Positions 60,495 through 64,000 of a stretch of 64,000 nt of DNA are shown one piece after another. The stretch comes from an uncultured Alphaproteobacteria bacterium. Lineage in GTDB: Bacteria; Pseudomonadota; Alphaproteobacteria; Rhodobacterales; Rhodobacteraceae. Both the position numbers and the translations under genes were made by a program. The stretch's first letter is position 1. Each line of letters begins with the position of its first letter. The stretch spans positions 1 through 64,000 of the forward strand of contig CACHMT010000006.1 in the NCBI GenBank assembly GCA_902581005.1, written 5' to 3'. Under the pieces are notes generated by a model that worked only from the letters and a program-made list of their open reading frames with translations, was not told where the DNA came from and searched no databases.

Positions 60495-61994
60495 ATGCAA
60501 CTAAATGAAAACAAATACTTTAGGGATATTTTAGAAAAAGAAAAAAAATCGGAGTTTGTTATCGCAAACGAACTTCAAAATCTAGACAGACATAGGACAT
60601 TCACTTTTTCTTTTGAGGATATATCACTTGATATAACTAGGCAGCTTATTTCCTCTGAGCAATTTCTTAAGCTTAAAATGCTTGGAGAGGCTATAGACAT
60701 TAAAGATAAAAAAAAGAAGCTCTTTGAGGGTTCTTTTTTGAATGTTACTGAAAATAGGCTTGTAACCCATTTTCTTGAAAGAAATTCAAACTCAATAGTA
60801 GATAAAATTAACAGGTATAAGTCCTTCATATCTCTTCTAAAACAAAAGAAAATAAAGAATTTGATTAACATAGGAATAGGGGGATCGGACCTCGGCATTA
60901 AAATGGTTTATCATGCACTAAAGCAGAATAGTAATGGGCCTTCCCTAATTAACGTATCGAATTTAGATTTCACAAATCTTGAAAACACCCTAAAAATGAG
61001 AGATATCAAAGAAACATTCTTTATCTTCAATTCCAAGTCGTTTTCTACAGAAGAAACATTAGTTAATCTTAACTTTGTCAAAAATTTGCTCAATAATGAG
61101 GGCTTGGATCTCAATGACCATATGGTGGCAGTCACATCTTTTCCAGAAAAAGCGTTGGAAGCTGGTCTAAAAGAACATGCAATTTTTCACGTACCCAATG
61201 GGGTAGGGGGTAGATTTTCAATGTGGTCGCATTTTGGTTTAGGGTTAGTTGCGTCTCTGGGTACAGATGTCTACGAGCAACTTCTTGCAGGAGCCTATAA
61301 AATGGACAAGCATTTCTTGGAAGAAAAACTTGAATTAAATTTACCCTACATTCTCGGCATAACAAGAATCTGGAACAGAAACGTTTTGAATCTACAAAAC
61401 CTCGCAATTGTTCCTTATGAGAATGGTCTAAAATTTTTTCCAACTTGGTTTCAGCAAGTGGAAATGGAGAGTAACGGGAAAAGTATAGATGCTCTAGGTA
61501 ACGAGCTAGAGTTACCTGCAGCGCCTTTAGTTTTCGGGGAAATTGGAACGGAGTCTCAACATAGTTTTTTTCAGTTACTTCATCAAGGCATAGAAAAAAT
61601 TCCAGTGGAGTTCTTAGTTCCATTTGAGGGTAAGAATGTAGTTAGTAAAAATAAAAAAGATTTAGAACCCCATTCAAGGTTAGTTGTAAACGCTATTGCA
61701 CAAGCAGAAGCCCTCATTACCGGAAAAAAGACACATAAAGAAAAGTATAGAAATATGACAGGCAATAGGCCGTCTACCTTTATAACTTGGGATAAAACCA
61801 ACGCCGAGTCTTTAGGTAAACTAGTTTCTCTGTATGAAAATGCTACTATTGTATGTGGCTTGCTATGGGGAATTAATAGTTTTGATCAGTGGGGTGTTGA
61901 ACTGGGAAAAGAGATTTCAAGAAATATTTATACTGGTCAAAATTTGGAAGATTTATCTTACAGCGCGAGGAAAATATTAAAAGGTATCATTTAA
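60495..61994 (+). CDS. pgi: Glucose-6-phosphate isomerase
   Basis: NIGIGGSDLGIKMV; GVGGRFSMWSHFGLGLVASLG; INSFDQWGVELGK. Confidence 0.95.
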   Translation: MQLNENKYFRDILEKEKKSEFVIANELQNLDRHRTFTFSFEDISLDITRQLISSEQFLKLKMLGEAIDIKDKKKKLFEGSFLNVTENRLVTHFLERNSNSIVDKINRYKSFISLLKQKKIKNLINIGIGGSDLGIKMVYHALKQNSNGPSLINVSNLDFTNLENTLKMRDIKETFFIFNSKSFSTEETLVNLNFVKNLLNNEGLDLNDHMVAVTSFPEKALEAGLKEHAIFHVPNGVGGRFSMWSHFGLGLVASLGTDVYEQLLAGAYKMDKHFLEEKLELNLPYILGITRIWNRNVLNLQNLAIVPYENGLKFFPTWFQQVEMESNGKSIDALGNELELPAAPLVFGEIGTESQHSFFQLLHQGIEKIPVEFLVPFEGKNVVSKNKKDLEPHSRLVVNAIAQAEALITGKKTHKEKYRNMTGNRPSTFITWDKTNAESLGKLVSLYENATIVCGLLWGINSFDQWGVELGKEISRNIYTGQNLEDLSYSARKILKGII

Positions 61995-61999
61995 ATTTA

Positions 62000-62167
62000 T
62001 TACTTTTTTAAGAGAGTTTTAAATGCAGCTTCAAACCGTGCTTTATCAATTTGTCTCGATAATCGCAAGTTCATTACTTTATCCTGAATCGAATTGCTTT
62101 TTTTAGACAGTGTCTCGTTCATGAGAAGTTTTTTGTCTATCCTTTTCTTGTCTTTGTCATTTTTCAA
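62000..62167 (-). CDS. Candidate 55-aa small basic protein not in the ORF track
   Basis: TTG start (or internal ATG at 62122) to TAA; ...KNDKDKKRIDKKLLMNETLSKKSNSIQDKVMNLRLSRQIDKARFEAAFKTLLKK*. Confidence 0.35.
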   Translation of the reverse strand: MKNDKDKKRIDKKLLMNETLSKKSNSIQDKVMNLRLSRQIDKARFEAAFKTLLKK

Positions 62168-62192
62168 TTATCTATGTCTTTTAATAAGTGGT

Positions 62193-62645
62193 TTATGATT
62201 TTATAGGAATCTTCTGAGGAGTTTCTTTTTTTGGCTCTTCTCTGTAAAGATGAATAGATAATAGCCCATCTTTAAACTCAGCTCCGTTGACTCTTACATT
62301 GTTAGCTAATCTAAAGGTTTTAGTAAACGCTCGTTTAGCTATTCCCTTATGAATATATTCATGTTGTGGATCCTTATCACCATTGCCACAAACCACCAAT
62401 TCACTTGATGTTGCCTCTATAATAAGATCGTTAGAACTGAAGCCAGCGAGTGCCAAAACAATTATGAAACTGTTATTTGAAAGCTTTTTAATATCGTAGG
62501 CGGGATAAGTGGACTGTTTTACAGAAGACATGCGTTCAATTTCATCAAAAAGACTGTCAAAGCCTACAAAAGAACTCATATATGGTGATGACAAAAAACT
62601 CATGATTTCTTTATTTTCCCTTTTTAATTTTAATAGTCTGATCAA
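62193..62645 (-). CDS. Hsp20/IbpA-type small heat shock protein
   Basis: YPAYDIKKLSNNSFIIVLALAGFSSNDLIIEATSSELVVCG; IAKRAFTKTFRLANNVRV. Confidence 0.9.
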   Translation of the reverse strand: MIRLLKLKRENKEIMSFLSSPYMSSFVGFDSLFDEIERMSSVKQSTYPAYDIKKLSNNSFIIVLALAGFSSNDLIIEATSSELVVCGNGDKDPQHEYIHKGIAKRAFTKTFRLANNVRVNGAEFKDGLLSIHLYREEPKKETPQKIPIKS

Positions 62646-62733
62646 AATAAGAAATCAATATAGAAATCGAAAACTGATCAGTTTTAATGTTGAAAAAATG
62701 AGGTTAATAACAGTTTTTCATCCTTAGCTGAAA

Positions 62734-63477
62734 CTATGCTTTCAAGTACTTAGATAGAGAAATCTGTAATAAGTAGCTTATTAAGCCGAATAAAGTAATC
62801 GATAAAATTCCGAGTGTAAAAAGGCTAGCAAACATTAGGTCAGTTTTTACTCGACCATTTGCTAAAATCATAAGATATCCCAAGCCTTGAGATGACCCAA
62901 CCCATTCCCCTATAACTGCTCCGATTGGTGCATAGACGCTAGCTAACTTTATTCCGGAACATAAAGAAGGAATGCTATGTGGAATTTTTAAATATAATAG
63001 ATTTCTCCGGTTTGTTCCTCTCATTGTCTTTGCGAGGTCAAGATATCGTTTTGGTGTTTGAGAAAGACCATCATGAAATGCTGAAGTAACAGGAAAATAA
63101 ATAATCAAGATTGCCATAACGACTTTTGACAAAATACCATAACCAAGCCATAAAGTAAGTAATGGGGCAACTGCAAATACTGGAATAGATTGGCTAAATA
63201 TCAACAGTGGTCTAAGTATCAAGCGTGCAGTCACGAATATTTCAAGTGTTAACGCAGTAATCATGCCTAATATTATCCCTATGGTGAGCCCAATTAAGAC
63301 TTCTACAATTGTCACAATTGAATGTTCATAAATAAGCAGTGAGTTTTCTTTAAATGCGACTAAGACAGAGTAAGGTGTTGGAAGTATATAGGGTGGAGGG
63401 TTCGCTAACCTTACCGCTAATTCCCAAAAAAAGAAAATTGATAAAAAAGTACAGACTATATAAATTATAGCTTTCAT
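62734..63477 (-). CDS. ABC transporter permease (SsuC/ThiX-like)
   Basis: BPD permease; KTMRGTNRRNLLYLKIPHSIPSLCSGIKLASVYAPIGAVIGEW. Confidence 0.9.
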   Translation of the reverse strand: MKAIIYIVCTFLSIFFFWELAVRLANPPPYILPTPYSVLVAFKENSLLIYEHSIVTIVEVLIGLTIGIILGMITALTLEIFVTARLILRPLLIFSQSIPVFAVAPLLTLWLGYGILSKVVMAILIIYFPVTSAFHDGLSQTPKRYLDLAKTMRGTNRRNLLYLKIPHSIPSLCSGIKLASVYAPIGAVIGEWVGSSQGLGYLMILANGRVKTDLMFASLFTLGILSITLFGLISYLLQISLSKYLKA

Positions 63478-64000
63478 GATCGGTTGCTTTTTATTTTTTC
63501 TAGTAACGAATATTGCAGATCGAAAACCAATTTGTCGGAATATGTTTTAGGAAATGGTGGTTTGAGACTTCTATTGCTTGTTGTCTTTTGCCGGCCAAGT
63601 ATGTAGATACTTTCACACAGTCTTGCAGCTTCATGGGGATCATGAGTTACAAACAAAACGGTTTTTCCTTTAAGACTTTCAAATGTCAGATCGATCATCT
63701 CTTCTCTGGTATTTGAGTCTAATGAACCAAATGGCTCATCTAATAAAACTATAGGTGTATTTTCCATTAACGTTCTTGCGAGAGCAGCTCGTTGACGTTG
63801 TCCTCCAGAAAGCTGAAAGGGATATTTTTTTTTATGATCCATCAAACCAACTTTTTCAATAATTTTCAGTTTTTTTTCTGGCGAGAACTTTTCTCCTCGT
63901 AATTTATTACCCAAAGAAACATTGGCGCTTACTGTCGCCCATGGAATTAACAAATCATTCTGGGCCATGTAGGAAACACGATTTGAGATAGGTAAGTGAT
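63474..64000 (-). CDS. ABC transporter ATPase, truncated by window edge (5' part missing)
   Basis: Open beyond the annotated M (ISNRVSYMAQND Q-loop), LSGGQRQRAALARTLMENTPIVLLDEPFGSLD. Confidence 0.92.
   Translation of the reverse strand, partial: HLPISNRVSYMAQNDLLIPWATVSANVSLGNKLRGEKFSPEKKLKIIEKVGLMDHKKKYPFQLSGGQRQRAALARTLMENTPIVLLDEPFGSLDSNTREEMIDLTFESLKGKTVLFVTHDPHEAARLCESIYILGRQKTTSNRSLKPPFPKTYSDKLVFDLQYSLLEKIKSNRS

Overview
This 64-kb, AT-rich window looks like a marine alphaproteobacterial chromosome segment. The lineage is inferred from gene content: class I LysRS, NDUFS4-like complex I subunit, and the mre/rod, Mrp and speD/speE clusters. Most of it is ordinary housekeeping or metabolic sequence. 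I recognise a polyamine operon (SpeD-like paralog, speE, speD), kdsA, a multi-D-subunit Mrp-type antiporter operon, mreB/mreC/mreD/mrdA/rodA plus a large MORN-repeat protein, nadE, gltX, ettA, nadD, dacB, a TerB-like gene, class I lysRS, uvrB, tRNA-Arg(TCT), pgi, hsp20 and an ABC transporter cut by the right edge. The most unusual region is ~23.9-31.0 kb. There, 3'-end fragments of the intact tRNA-Gln(TTG) (30962-31036, minus) recur at 28481, 27476 and (degenerate) 25647. A shared non-tRNA arm carrying tandem GTTATCAGGA and TTGTCAAAA motifs follows two of these fragments and also occurs at 23947 and 24433. This divides the region into about five small cargo units of 1-3 genes, none with a visible recombinase. 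It resembles a ladder of tRNA-targeted, possibly trans-mobilised mini-elements or decayed satellites, and includes one intact/pseudogene cargo duplicate. Second in interest is the polyamine operon, which has a strongly structured ~270-nt leader and a divergent SpeD paralog that keeps the Ser/His/Cys catalytic spacing but has lost the ESHxSIHTWPE context.
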